From Sandaracinobacteroides hominis (GTDB lineage Bacteria; Pseudomonadota; Alphaproteobacteria; Sphingomonadales; Sphingomonadaceae), in contig NZ_JADCUC010000007.1 of assembly GCF_016464365.1 (NCBI RefSeq), positions 1 through 64,000 on the forward strand: a stretch of 64,000 nucleotides of DNA. The letters run 5' to 3'. This document shows positions 34,398 to 43,277 of the stretch, piece by piece. Made by a program: the position numbers and the translations under genes. The notes below the pieces were generated by a model. That model did no database searches. It was not told the origin of the DNA and saw only the letters and a list, made by a program, of their open reading frames with translations. The stretch's first letter is position 1, and each line of letters begins with the position of its first letter.

Positions 34398-34404
34398 GGT
34401 GTCA

Positions 34405-34530
34405 GCCGGCCTCCGGCGGGCCGGGCTCTGCCCGGCACCCGGCAGGGAAATGATTTCCCTGCACCCTCTATGTTCGCGCACCACCGCCAGGTCTTTGAGG
34501 AGGCATTCAAGGTTGGTTGCCTGCGGCGAT
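34405..34530. repeat. Composite dispersed repeat after pgeF (family A)
   Basis: It holds a long imperfect hairpin from GCCGGGCTCTGCCCGGC, the 21-nt palindrome with arms GCAGGGAAAT at 34442-34462, CACCCTC, and GGTTGCCTGCGGCG at about 34514-34527. These are the same modules, in the same order, as at 20481-20600. Confidence 0.8.
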
Positions 34531-34557
34531 CTTCGGCTTTGTAGCGGGTCGCGAACG

Positions 34558-34995
34558 CTAAAGCTGATGGAACGAGACACCGAAGTCATAGCCGCTCATC
34601 GTGAAAGTCTCGAAATGCAGCCCCGGAAAATCGCAAGCCAGCTTCGCAGCAAGCATGTCCGCCATGATTTCTGCCAGGCGCTCGCACTGCTTCTCCTTCA
34701 ACTCGCTTTCAGCTTTGTCGGTCGGAAAAGCGCCTTCCAGCAGAAAGGCATTCATGGCCGTTTCGATCTGCTGGCGAGTATGCTCCCCGCTTCTCTCCCA
34801 TCCCCGCAGCCGCTCAACATCAAGCGGTGAGCGAAGCACATAGCCTTCAAACTTCACGAACTCAGGCCATAGGAATGAGCAGAAGCCAAGGGCATGGTCT
34901 GCCCGCCCCTCAACAAATATCCAGGAATCCGGCGCAATACCCTTGCCATTGTTCCAGCGCGCAAGCTCGGGGATCAGGGGAGAGACGCTGGTCAT
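34558..34995 (-). CDS. Hypothetical protein
   Basis: Not assigned to a named family. The 145-residue soluble product reads LIPELARWNNGKGIAPDSWIFVEGRADHA near the N-terminus, then FCSFLWPEFVKFEGYVLR, a central charged helix (about 60-110) and LHFETFTMSGYDFGVSFHQL at the end. Aromatic residues are well distributed and the codon bias is weaker than in the neighbours (more A/T), which suggests transfer. It lies between a dispersed repeat and a parDE module, a typical cargo position. The stop is only a few bases from the repeat. Confidence 0.7.
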   Translation of the reverse strand: MTSVSPLIPELARWNNGKGIAPDSWIFVEGRADHALGFCSFLWPEFVKFEGYVLRSPLDVERLRGWERSGEHTRQQIETAMNAFLLEGAFPTDKAESELKEKQCERLAEIMADMLAAKLACDFPGLHFETFTMSGYDFGVSFHQL

Positions 34996-35064
34996 ACATT
35001 CCTTCTACCGGTGTGGCTGGCGCGTGCAATGACATCGATAGCGCTGACCGCCGCTCGCAGCCCA

Positions 35065-35379
35065 TCATTTCGGCAAATCCTCGCGAAACCGATCAAGCTG
35101 GTGCATCCGTTCATGCAGCACGGTCACGATCCCCACCGCTCCATCTGACAGCAATCGCCAGTAGATGTAGTGATTCGAATAGCGACAATGGAAGCCGTCC
35201 ACTCCGAACTCGGCTGGAATGGCGCGCCAGGGAATCCTGCGGGATGCAATCTCGTCAAATCGTTCGAACAGGCCCTGTATATATCTGGCTGCCTGCTCCT
35301 CGCCCCACGTATCGCGCGTATAGACGTAGATTTCGTCCAGCCGGCGACCGGCTCCGGCCTGAACCCGAAAAGCGACCAT
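35065..35379 (-). CDS. parE: RelE/ParE-family toxin, second module
   Basis: A 104-residue ParE-type toxin: VQAGAGRRLDEIYVYTRDTWGEEQAARYIQGLFERFDEIA, then CRYSNHYIYWRLLSDGAVGIVTVLHERMHQLDRF with the C-terminal strand and Arg expected of the fold. It starts 12 nt after the antitoxin gene on the same strand, antitoxin first. It is divergent in sequence from the module at 11090-11685, so the two came separately. Confidence 0.92.
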   Translation of the reverse strand: MVAFRVQAGAGRRLDEIYVYTRDTWGEEQAARYIQGLFERFDEIASRRIPWRAIPAEFGVDGFHCRYSNHYIYWRLLSDGAVGIVTVLHERMHQLDRFREDLPK

Positions 35380-35391
35380 GCGTCGGTCCCG

Positions 35392-35649
35392 TCAGTGTCG
35401 CGCGTTGCGGCGGATGATCGTTTCGGCGTCCAGAGCCTCATAGGCCACTTCGGGCGCGGCGAAGGCGACGGTCAACTCTGCTTTCAGGCGCGCGAATGCC
35501 TCGGACTCCACCCGCTCCTTGTCGCGGCGGATCAGGTCGCGCACATACTCGCTGACATTTTCATACGCTCCGTTGTCCCCGACATTGGCCTCGACAAACT
35601 CACCCAGTGTCCCGCTCACCCGAACATTCAGCGTCATCGTGTTGGCCAT
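35392..35649 (-). CDS. parD: ParD-like antitoxin, second module
   Basis: An 85-residue ribbon-helix-helix antitoxin. The start MANTMTLNVRVSGTLGEFVEANV forms the DNA-binding strand and first helix; YENVSEYVRDLIRRDKERVE is the second helix; the remainder contacts the toxin. ATG at 35647-35649 is preceded by AAGGA at 5-9 nt; a GTG one codon upstream is the alternative. It is likely to autoregulate the pair, but no clear operator palindrome is seen in 35650-35736. Confidence 0.92.
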   Translation of the reverse strand: MANTMTLNVRVSGTLGEFVEANVGDNGAYENVSEYVRDLIRRDKERVESEAFARLKAELTVAFAAPEVAYEALDAETIIRRNARH

Positions 35650-35736
35650 CACAAGTCCTTGCTCAACGTGTCCTCAACATAATCAATATTGTGGACAGCG
35701 GCAACTTCCGATGGAGCCGGATACATCCTAAAAACG

Positions 35737-35773
35737 AAAAGCCCCTCCCCCGGCATCCGGGAGAGGGGCTTTT
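35737..35773. terminator. Strong bidirectional intrinsic terminator
   Basis: AAAAGCCCCTC at 35737 begins a near-perfect GC-rich stem that closes with GAGGGGCTTTT ending at 35773, around the small loop near CAT (35755-35757). T runs occur on both strands. It lies 20 nt beyond the stop of the TPR gene on the minus strand and faces the parDE promoter on the other side. Confidence 0.88.
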
Positions 35774-35793
35774 CAAACCCTAAAGCAAGCCGA

Positions 35794-36918
35794 TCAGCCC
35801 TTGGTGGAGGCGAACAGCTGCCACAGGCCGGCGATTTCGGAGACATTGCCGGCGGGAACTGCGCTGAAGGTTGCCTTGGCGGCCGCGAAGTTGCCGGCGC
35901 GCGCCTGGGCGATGCCCTTGAACAGCGCCGCTTCGCCCGGGTTCGGGCCCTTTTGCGCGGTGGTGAAGGCGGCGATCGCCTGCGGATACTGGCCGGCGCC
36001 CAGATAGGCGTTGCCGGCGGCCAGCGCCGTGTTCGGGGACTTGGCGGCGGCCGGGGCCGCTGCCAGCGCCTGCGCCTGCCGCTTGGTGGCGGCCTGCACC
36101 AGCTTGCTGGTCATCGGATCGCCGGCGGGAAGCACGCCGCTGGCGGATGCCGCGTTCACGGCATCGGCCGCAACGCCCGGCTGGCCGCCGACGATGGCGA
36201 GCTTGGCGAATTCCTGCACGTCTGCGGGCGTCGTCAGGTTCCCCGTTTCGCGCATCAGGTGGTACATTGCCAGCTTCGAGTCGCGCGACATCGGCGCGGC
36301 CTTCATGTCGATCAGCAGCGCGCGCCAGCGATTCGGGGTCGGGTCGACGCGGATCAGCTTCTGGATGGTGGCGAGATAGGCCTTGCGATCGCCCATTTTG
36401 AACTGGGCGCCGGCCAGGTTCTGCAGCAGCGCCGGGTTGTTCGGGCTCTTCGCCAGCATCTGCTGATAGATCTTGGCGGCTTCGGCCGACTTGCCCTGCT
36501 GCAGATAGGATTGGGCGACGATGGTCGTCTGGCCCGAACGCTGGGCGGCGGCGATCGCCTTGTCATATTGGCGGGCCTGATAATAGAGCGGAGCCAGCTG
36601 GCTCGGCGGAGCGCCGATGCGCTCCAGCTCGGCGGCGGCCTGCCCATATTGCCCGCTGCGGGTATAAACATAGGCAGCCATCTGGGCGACCTTGGTCCGC
36701 TCGGTGGAGGTGCTCGCAGCCGAACGTGCCTGGTTCACATAATTCTGCGCGGCGGCGGTGTTGCCGGCCTTGGCAGCGTTGGAGGCCTGTTGCAGCGGCT
36801 TGCCGACGGCGGGGGAAATCGCCTGCGCCATGGCGGCGCCGGAGATAAGGGGTACACCGGCCAGCGGCAGCGCGGTGGCAAGTCCAAGACCAAGAGCAAG
36901 CTTCGAAACCAGCTTCAT
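35794..36918 (-). CDS. Exported tetratricopeptide-repeat protein
   Basis: A 374-residue protein with a signal peptide (MKLVSKLALGLGLATALPLAG, ending near AMA-QA). TPR-like helical pairs follow: AAKAGNTAAAQNYVNQARSA, YTRSGQYGQAAAELERIG, YYQARQYDKAIAAAQRSG, YLQQGKSAEAAKIYQQML and, near the end, YLGAGQYPQAIAAFTTAQ and ARAGNFAAAKATFSAV. It should be a periplasmic scaffold; no partner is adjacent. It is transcribed alone, away from the fab cluster, and closes with a strong terminator. Confidence 0.85.
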   Translation of the reverse strand: MKLVSKLALGLGLATALPLAGVPLISGAAMAQAISPAVGKPLQQASNAAKAGNTAAAQNYVNQARSAASTSTERTKVAQMAAYVYTRSGQYGQAAAELERIGAPPSQLAPLYYQARQYDKAIAAAQRSGQTTIVAQSYLQQGKSAEAAKIYQQMLAKSPNNPALLQNLAGAQFKMGDRKAYLATIQKLIRVDPTPNRWRALLIDMKAAPMSRDSKLAMYHLMRETGNLTTPADVQEFAKLAIVGGQPGVAADAVNAASASGVLPAGDPMTSKLVQAATKRQAQALAAAPAAAKSPNTALAAGNAYLGAGQYPQAIAAFTTAQKGPNPGEAALFKGIAQARAGNFAAAKATFSAVPAGNVSEIAGLWQLFASTKG

Positions 36919-37196
36919 CGACGACCTTTCTTGTCGCTAGCAATCCTTTGGCAGGGAAGGACACAACATATGTTCACCTTGCCATGCCGAGTCTGGCGTG
37001 CAGGTGAACAGCTGGTCGGAGCCCCCTCTCCCAGTGTGGCGGACTGCATAGGCGAAGCATCCGCCCAAGAAAAGCGCAACATGTTGCCACAACCCCTGTG
37101 AAGTCCGTGCGTGAGACGGAACGTGTCTCAAGCGCGATTGGACAGCGCCGCCGGATGGGCTAGTCAGCCGCCATTCAGTCAAAAAACAGAGCGAGT
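36919..37196. promoter_or_regulatory. Divergent promoter region between the TPR gene and the fab cluster
   Basis: The 278 bases between two divergent starts have no supported gene. Promoters for both the TPR gene and fabD must lie here. I could not pick convincing -35 and -10 boxes in this GC-rich context. Confidence 0.5.
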
Positions 37197-38138
37197 ATGG
37201 CCGTGACGATAGCATTTCTGTTTCCGGGGCAAGGTTCCCAATCGGTGGGCATGGGCCGCGCCATGGCTGATGCCAGCCCCGCCGCCCGCGCCGTGCTGCA
37301 GGAGGTGGACGAGGCATTGGGCGAGCATCTGTCGCGGCTGATGTTCGATGGGCCCGAGGACAGGCTGACGCTGACCGCCAATGCCCAGCCGGCGATCATG
37401 GCGGCGAGCCTTGCGGCGCTGGCGGTGCTGGAAGGCGAGGGCGGCTTCCGCCTGTCGGAGAAGGCGAATTTCGTCGCCGGGCATAGCCTGGGCGAATACA
37501 GCGCGTTGTCGGCGGCGGGATCGCTGAAGCTTGCCGATACCGCCCGCCTGCTGCGCAAGCGCGGCGACGCGATGCAGGCGGCGGTCGCTCCCGGTGTCGG
37601 CGGGATGGCGGCGCTGCTGGGAATGTCGATGCCCGATGTGCAGGCGATTGCGGCCGAGGCGGCCGAAGGCCAGGTGTGCGCTGTCGCCAACGACAATGCC
37701 GCCGGGCAGGTGGTGGTTTCCGGCAATGCCGAGGCGGTCGGGCGCGCCGTGGCGCTGGCGAAGGCAAAGGGCGGCAAGGCGATCCTGCTGCCGGTTTCCG
37801 CGCCGTTCCACTGCCCGCTGATGGCACCTGCGGCAGAGGTGATGGCCGAGACGCTGGCCGCTGCCGACATCGCCGCGCCGCTGGTGCCGGTCTATGCGAA
37901 TGTGACGGCGGCGGCTGTGAGCGACCCGGCGCAGATTCGCACGCTGCTGGTGGAGCAGGTGACGGGAACGGTGCGCTGGCGCGAATCGGTGGAGGCGATG
38001 GCGGCTGCCGGCGTGACGCATATGGTGGAGCTGGGCGGCAAGGTGCTGGGGCCGATGATCAAGCGAATCGCACCCGATGTGACCAACCTTTCCGTGATGA
38101 AGCCTGACGATATCGACGCCGTGCTGAAGGCGCTCTGA
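37197..38138 (+). CDS. fabD: Malonyl CoA-acyl carrier protein transacylase
   Basis: A 313-residue enzyme that loads malonate onto ACP for fatty acid synthesis. It has IAFLFPGQGSQSVGMG, the nucleophile elbow GHSLGEYSAL (Ser), LPVSAPFHCPLM (His partner) and the ferredoxin-like subdomain in between. Length and start are standard. It is the first gene of the fabD-fabG-acpP-fabF-mltG cluster. Confidence 0.97.
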   Translation: MAVTIAFLFPGQGSQSVGMGRAMADASPAARAVLQEVDEALGEHLSRLMFDGPEDRLTLTANAQPAIMAASLAALAVLEGEGGFRLSEKANFVAGHSLGEYSALSAAGSLKLADTARLLRKRGDAMQAAVAPGVGGMAALLGMSMPDVQAIAAEAAEGQVCAVANDNAAGQVVVSGNAEAVGRAVALAKAKGGKAILLPVSAPFHCPLMAPAAEVMAETLAAADIAAPLVPVYANVTAAAVSDPAQIRTLLVEQVTGTVRWRESVEAMAAAGVTHMVELGGKVLGPMIKRIAPDVTNLSVMKPDDIDAVLKAL

Positions 38139-38148
38139 GGGAATGCGG

Positions 38149-38205
38149 AGCCCGGCGCGGAGCGCCGCAAGCGCGACTGCGCGCCCGAGCTAGTGCGAGG
38201 AAGGA
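38149..38205. repeat. GC-rich dispersed repeat, copy between fabD and fabG (family B)
   Basis: It contains GCGCGGAGCGCCGCAAG, CGCGACTGCGCGCCCG and GCGAGGAAGG, the same block order as at 19781, 23974 and 50288. It occupies nearly all of the fabD-fabG gap, so it is transcribed with the operon. Confidence 0.75.
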
Positions 38206-38214
38206 AAACAACGA

Positions 38215-38949
38215 ATGTTTGATCTGACTGGACAGACGGCGCTTGTAACGGGCGCCAGCGGCGGAATCGGCGGGGCGATTGCCCGCGCGCTGAAGGCGCA
38301 GGGCGCGACCGTGGCGCTTTCCGGCACGCGCGCCGACGCGCTGAACGCGCTCGCCGCGGAAATCGGCGGCGCGGAAGTGCTGCCCTGCCGGCTGGACGAT
38401 GCCGCCGAAGTGGAGGCGCTGGTGCCTGCTGCCGTCGGGAAGCTGGGCAAGCTGGATATCCTCGTCAACAACGCCGGCATCACCCGCGACGGGCTGGCGA
38501 TGCGCATGAAGGACGAGGATTGGGCGGCGGTGCTGACGGTCAACCTGGAGGCCGCTTTCCGCCTCTCGCGTGCGGCGATGCGGCCGATGATGAAGCAGCG
38601 GCACGGGCGAATCCTCTCGATCAGCTCGGTCGTCGGCTCGATGGGCAATCCGGGGCAGGCGAACTATGCCGCGGCCAAGGCCGGGCTGGAGGGGATGACC
38701 CGCAGCCTTGCCGCCGAGGTCGCTTCGCGCGGGGTAACGGTGAATTGCGTGGCCCCCGGCTTCATCAGCTCGGCGATGACGGATGCGCTGAACGACGAGC
38801 AGAAGGCGAAGATGTTCGAGCGGATTCCCGCCGGACGTTTCGGCGAGGGTTCGGATGTGGCGGCCGCCATCGTCTGGCTGGCAAGTGCCGAGGGCGCTTA
38901 TGTGACCGGGCAGACCATTCATGTGAATGGCGGGATGCTGATGGCGTAA
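38215..38949 (+). CDS. fabG: 3-oxoacyl-ACP reductase
   Basis: A 244-residue short-chain dehydrogenase that reduces 3-oxoacyl-ACP with NADPH. It has TGASGGIGGAIA (cofactor loop), NNAGITRDGLAMRM, the catalytic Ser in ISSVVGSMGN, YAAAKAG with Tyr and Lys, and the C-terminal GQTIHVNGGMLMA. ATG follows AAGGA. It lies 76 nt after fabD and 97 nt before acpP. Confidence 0.97.
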   Translation: MFDLTGQTALVTGASGGIGGAIARALKAQGATVALSGTRADALNALAAEIGGAEVLPCRLDDAAEVEALVPAAVGKLGKLDILVNNAGITRDGLAMRMKDEDWAAVLTVNLEAAFRLSRAAMRPMMKQRHGRILSISSVVGSMGNPGQANYAAAKAGLEGMTRSLAAEVASRGVTVNCVAPGFISSAMTDALNDEQKAKMFERIPAGRFGEGSDVAAAIVWLASAEGAYVTGQTIHVNGGMLMA

Positions 38950-39046
38950 GCGCAGCTTGCAAGGCGGTTCAGCCACGGCTAGTGCAGACAGGCAATTAAC
39001 GGGGCCTCGTGAACAACAGGCGGCGCCCTGACAGGAAGGGTTTCAT

Positions 39047-39283
39047 ATGAGCGACGTCGCAGAGCGAGTGAAGAAGATCGTTGTCGAGCATCTGGGCGTG
39101 GAAGCTGAGAAGGTGACCGAGGACGCCAGCTTCATCGACGATCTCGGCGCCGACAGCCTCGACACCGTCGAGCTGGTGATGGCGTTCGAGGATGAATTCG
39201 GCGTGGAAATCCCCGACGATGCCGCCGAAAAGATCCTGACCGTGAAGGACGCGATCGCGTTCATCGCCGCCAACGGGAAATAA
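39047..39283 (+). CDS. acpP: Acyl carrier protein
   Basis: A 78-residue acidic ACP with the phosphopantetheine attachment Ser in [19 protein letters not shown]. Four-helix length, acidic helix II and the terminal FIAANGK are typical. GGAAGG precedes the ATG. It carries acyl intermediates for the neighbouring Fab enzymes. A 228-base gap without a gene separates it from fabF. Confidence 0.98.
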   Translation: MSDVAERVKKIVVEHLGVEAEKVTEDASFIDDLGADSLDTVELVMAFEDEFGVEIPDDAAEKILTVKDAIAFIAANGK

Positions 39284-39511
39284 GCGGCGTCCGGCCGGCA
39301 ACGGCAAGTAAGCAGCTTGTTCCGGCGCCGCTGCACGCGGTCGGCAGGGACAGTTTGAATGGATTCGGCCCTGCGGCTCACGCTGCGGGGCCGATTCCGT
39401 TCCGGACATTTCCATTTTCCGGCCTCCTCGCTATGGCGACAGGAGGGACTGGCTGGCAAAGACCGGCGAACAGCATGACCGGCAGAAGCCGAAGCGAATG
39501 AGGAGAGGCGA

Positions 39512-40762
39512 ATGCGCCGCGTTGTCGTGACCGGACTTGGGCTTGTGACCCCATTGGGCGCAAGCGTGCAGCAGACGTGGGACCGCCTGATCGCCGGGAA
39601 ATCCGGCGCCGGCCCGATCACGCGCTTTGACGCCACCGATTACAGCTGCCGCATCGCCTGCGAGGTGAAGCCGGAGGATTTCGATCCCAATCTGCGCGTC
39701 GATCACAAGATCCAGCGGCAGGTCGATCCGTTCATCATCTATGGCATCGATGCCGCCGGACAGGCGCTGGAAGATGCCGGGCTGACCAGCATGTCCGAGG
39801 AAGAGCGCTATCGCGCCGGCACGCTGATCGGATCGGGGATCGGCGGGCTTCCGGGCATTGCCGAGGAAGCCATCGTGCTGCACGAACGTGGCCCGAAGCG
39901 GGTGAGCCCGCACTTCGTGCACGGGCGCCTGATCAATCTCGTTTCCGGGCAGGTTTCGATCAAATATGGCCTGATGGGGCCGAACCATGCCGTCGTCACG
40001 GCATGCTCGACCGGGGCGCACGCCATCGGCGACGCGGCGCGGCTGATCGCGCTGGATGACGCCGACGTGATGGTGGCGGGCGGCACCGAAGCCACCATCT
40101 GCCCGATCGGCATCGCCGGATTTGCGCAGGCCCGCGCCCTTTCCACCGGCTTCAACGACGAGCCGCACCGCGCCAGCCGCCCCTGGGACCAGGCCCGCGA
40201 CGGCTTCGTGATGGGCGAAGGCGCCGGCATCGTCGTGCTGGAGGAATATGAGCGCGCGAAGAAGCGCGGCGCCAAGATCTATGGCGAAGTCGTGGGCTAT
40301 GGCCTGACGGGCGACGCCTATCACGTCACCGCGCCGCAGCCGGAAGGGTCGGGCGGCTTCCGGGCGATGCAGAATGCGCTGAAGCGGGCCGGGCTGAACC
40401 CTTCGGACATCGATTATGTGAACGCGCACGGCACGTCGACGCCGATGGGCGACGAGATCGAGCTGGGCGCGGTGAAGCGGCTGTTCGGCAACGCCATCGG
40501 CAAGATTTCGATGAGCAGCACCAAATCGGCCATCGGCCATTTGCTGGGCGGCGCAGGCGCCGTGGAAAGCATCTTCTGCCTGCTCGCCATGCGCGATCAG
40601 GTGGTGCCGCCGACGCTGAATCTGGAAAACCCCTGCGAGGGTGCCGAGGGCGTCGACCTGGTTCCTTGGGTCGCCAGGGAGCGCAAGGTGGAAGCCGTGC
40701 TCAACAACAGCTTCGGCTTTGGCGGGACGAACGCAACGCTGGTCATGCGCAAGGCGGCCTGA
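39512..40762 (+). CDS. fabF: Beta-ketoacyl-ACP synthase II
   Basis: A 416-residue condensing enzyme of fatty acid elongation. The catalytic triad is visible: Cys in VTACSTGAHAIG, His in VNAHGTSTPMGDEIE and His in STKSAIGHLLGGAGAVE. The C-terminal NNSFGFGGTNATLVM is typical. Length is standard. A 3-nt gap separates it from mltG, so they are co-translated. Confidence 0.97.
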   Translation: MRRVVVTGLGLVTPLGASVQQTWDRLIAGKSGAGPITRFDATDYSCRIACEVKPEDFDPNLRVDHKIQRQVDPFIIYGIDAAGQALEDAGLTSMSEEERYRAGTLIGSGIGGLPGIAEEAIVLHERGPKRVSPHFVHGRLINLVSGQVSIKYGLMGPNHAVVTACSTGAHAIGDAARLIALDDADVMVAGGTEATICPIGIAGFAQARALSTGFNDEPHRASRPWDQARDGFVMGEGAGIVVLEEYERAKKRGAKIYGEVVGYGLTGDAYHVTAPQPEGSGGFRAMQNALKRAGLNPSDIDYVNAHGTSTPMGDEIELGAVKRLFGNAIGKISMSSTKSAIGHLLGGAGAVESIFCLLAMRDQVVPPTLNLENPCEGAEGVDLVPWVARERKVEAVLNNSFGFGGTNATLVMRKAA

Positions 40763-40765
40763 CGC

Positions 40766-41782
40766 TTGGCAAACGGGGGCAAGACTGCGGGGGGCAAGCA
40801 GCTGGCGGGGCAGCCGCGCTGGATTGTCTGGGGGGCGGCGTTGTCGCTGCTGGCGCTGCTGACGATGAGCGTCTGGACGGCGACAATGTGGCGGCGTGCG
40901 CCGATGCCCGGCGCGCAGCGCATCGAGGTGACGATTCCGCAGGGCGCGTCCATCGGGCAGGCAGCCGATATCCTGGAAAAGGCCGGCGTCATCGAGAGCT
41001 CGGAGGCGTTCGAGCTGCTGGCCCGCACCATCGGCGACAAGCGCGACATCCAGTATGGCACCTACGGCTTCTTCGAGGGCGAGGGGTGGGGCAGCATCCT
41101 GGAGCGGATGAAGCGCGGCGACACGCTGATCGTGCGCATCCCCATTCCCGAGGGCATGCCCAGCATCCAGGTGGCGGAGCGGCTGAACGGTGTCGGCCGG
41201 CTGGAAGGCCGGGTGGAGGCGCCGGCCGAAGGCACGGTGCTGCCGGCCACCTATGAAGCGAAGATCGGCGAGAAGCGCGCCGACGTGCTGAAGCGCATGC
41301 AGGCGGCGATGACCAAGGAGCTGGACGGCCTGTGGGAGCGCCGCAGCGAGAACATCGCCGTGAAATCCAGGGACGAAGCGGTGATCCTGGCCGCCATCGT
41401 CGAGAAGGAAACCGGCGACCCGTCCGAACGGCGGCGCATCGCCGGGCTCTATACCAACCGGCTGAAGGCGGGGATGCGGCTGCAGGCCGACCCGACGGTC
41501 ATCTATCCGGTCACCAAAGGCAAGCCGCTGCGGCGGGGCATCCGCCAGTCGGAACTGCGGGCCGACAATGGCTATAACACCTATGTCCGCGATGGGCTGC
41601 CGCAGGGTCCGATTACCAATCCGGGGCGGGAAAGCCTTGCCGCAGTGCTCGACCCCGAGGTGCACGACTATCTCTATATGGTGGCCGACGGCACCGGCGG
41701 CCATGCGTTCGCGCGCACCTATGAGGAGCATCAGGAGAATGTTCGCAAGTGGCGCGCCTATCGGCGCGAGAAGGGTATTTAG
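40766..41782 (+). CDS. mltG: Endolytic transglycosylase MltG
   Basis: A 338-residue protein with one N-terminal membrane segment (WIVWGAALSLLALLTMSVW), a LysM-like subdomain (VTIPQGASIGQAADILEKAGV) and the YceG catalytic domain. The catalytic Glu is in AAIVEKETGDPSERRRIAGLYTNRL, followed by LQADPTVIY and TNPGRESLAAVLDPE. It cleaves nascent peptidoglycan strands at the membrane. The start is TTG at 40766. The gene order fabF-mltG is conserved widely in proteobacteria. Confidence 0.95.
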   Translation: MANGGKTAGGKQLAGQPRWIVWGAALSLLALLTMSVWTATMWRRAPMPGAQRIEVTIPQGASIGQAADILEKAGVIESSEAFELLARTIGDKRDIQYGTYGFFEGEGWGSILERMKRGDTLIVRIPIPEGMPSIQVAERLNGVGRLEGRVEAPAEGTVLPATYEAKIGEKRADVLKRMQAAMTKELDGLWERRSENIAVKSRDEAVILAAIVEKETGDPSERRRIAGLYTNRLKAGMRLQADPTVIYPVTKGKPLRRGIRQSELRADNGYNTYVRDGLPQGPITNPGRESLAAVLDPEVHDYLYMVADGTGGHAFARTYEEHQENVRKWRAYRREKGI

Positions 41783-41852
41783 GCGGGGTTTCCGACCTGC
41801 GATCAGGCCTTACTTGACCGACATTGCAGCAGGGGCCTAACCGGAACGCCTT

Positions 41853-43277
41853 ATGACTGGCCCCCGCACCCTTCCCCCAGGAACCTTGTACGACAAGATC
41901 TGGGACGACCATGTGGTCGAATCCCGGCCCGATGGCACCTCGCTGATCTTCATCGACCGCCATCTTATCCATGAAGTGACGACGCCGCAGGCGTTTGACG
42001 GGCTGCGCGCGGCCGGCCGCCGGCTGCGCCGCCCTGACCTGACGCTGGCGGTGCCGGACCATAATGTGCCGACGACCGACCGCAGCCTGCCGATCCTCGA
42101 TCCGGAATCCGCCGCCCAGCTGGCGGCGTTGAAGACGAACTGCGCGGAGTTCGGAGTCGAATATTTCGACATCACCTCCCCCGATCAGGGCATCGTCCAT
42201 GTGATCGGCCCGGAGCAGGGCTTCACGCTTCCGGGCGTCACCATGGTCTGCGGCGACAGCCACACCTCTACCCACGGCGCCTTCGGGGCGCTGGCCTTCG
42301 GCATCGGCACGTCGGAGGTGGAGCATGTGTTTGCGACGCAGACGCTGCTGCTGAAGAAGTCGAAGAACCTCGCCATCACCGTGACCGGCAGCCTTGGGCT
42401 TTCGATCACCGCGAAGGACGTCGCGCTCGCCATCATCGGCGAGATCGGCACCGCCGGCGGCACGGGGTATGTCGCCGAGTATCGCGGAGAGGTGATCGAG
42501 GCGCTGACGATGGAAGGGCGGATGACGCTCTGCAACATGTCGATCGAGGGCGGCGCCCGCGCCGGCCTGATCGCGCCCGACCAGAAGACCTTCGATTATG
42601 TCGCCCGCACCCCACGCGCGCCGAAGGGCGCCGAGCTGGAGCAGGCCATCGCCTGGTGGCGGCAGCTGGCAACCGATCCGGGCGCGCGGTTCGACCGGGA
42701 AGTGGTGATTGACGGCACGAAGATCGCCCCGCTCGTCACCTGGGGCACGTCGCCCGAGGATGTGGTCGCGGTGACCGGCGTGGTGCCTTCGCCCGACAGT
42801 TTCGCCGATGCCTTCAAGCGCGAGGCGGCCGCCAAATCGCTCGCCTATATGGGCCTGACGCCGGGCGAGCGGATCGAGGATGTGACAGTCGAGAACATCT
42901 TCATCGGCAGCTGCACCAACAGCCGCATCGAGGATCTGCGCGCCGCCGCCGCGATCGTGAAGGGGCGGCATGTGGCCAGCAACATCCGGCAGGCGCTGGT
43001 GGTGCCCGGCTCGGGCCTCGTGAAGCTGCAGGCCGAGCAGGAAGGGCTGGACCGCATCTTTACCGAGGCGGGCTTCCAGTGGCGCGAGCCCGGCTGCTCG
43101 ATGTGCCTGGGGATGAACCCCGACAAGGTGCCGGCCGGCGAACGCTGTGCCTCCACCTCCAACCGCAATTTCGTGGGCCGGCAGGGGCCGGGCGCCCGCA
43201 CGCACCTGATGTCGCCAGCGATGGCAGCGGCGGCTGCGATCACCGGTCACCTGACTGACGTGAGGCAATTTGCATGA
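41853..43277 (+). CDS. leuC: 3-isopropylmalate dehydratase large subunit
   Basis: A 474-residue aconitase-like subunit of leucine synthesis that isomerises 2- to 3-isopropylmalate with LeuD. It has [32 protein letters not shown], and the [4Fe-4S] Cys ligands in [13 protein letters not shown] and [10 protein letters not shown]. Length is normal. Its partner leuD lies 4.6 kb downstream, not adjacent. The stop overlaps the ABC ATPase start by 4 nt. Confidence 0.97.
   Translation: MTGPRTLPPGTLYDKIWDDHVVESRPDGTSLIFIDRHLIHEVTTPQAFDGLRAAGRRLRRPDLTLAVPDHNVPTTDRSLPILDPESAAQLAALKTNCAEFGVEYFDITSPDQGIVHVIGPEQGFTLPGVTMVCGDSHTSTHGAFGALAFGIGTSEVEHVFATQTLLLKKSKNLAITVTGSLGLSITAKDVALAIIGEIGTAGGTGYVAEYRGEVIEALTMEGRMTLCNMSIEGGARAGLIAPDQKTFDYVARTPRAPKGAELEQAIAWWRQLATDPGARFDREVVIDGTKIAPLVTWGTSPEDVVAVTGVVPSPDSFADAFKREAAAKSLAYMGLTPGERIEDVTVENIFIGSCTNSRIEDLRAAAAIVKGRHVASNIRQALVVPGSGLVKLQAEQEGLDRIFTEAGFQWREPGCSMCLGMNPDKVPAGERCASTSNRNFVGRQGPGARTHLMSPAMAAAAAITGHLTDVRQFA

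Noticed and set aside
39431-41731. 766-codon minus-strand frame opposite fabF and mltG
   Set aside because: Antisense shadow of two conserved genes.
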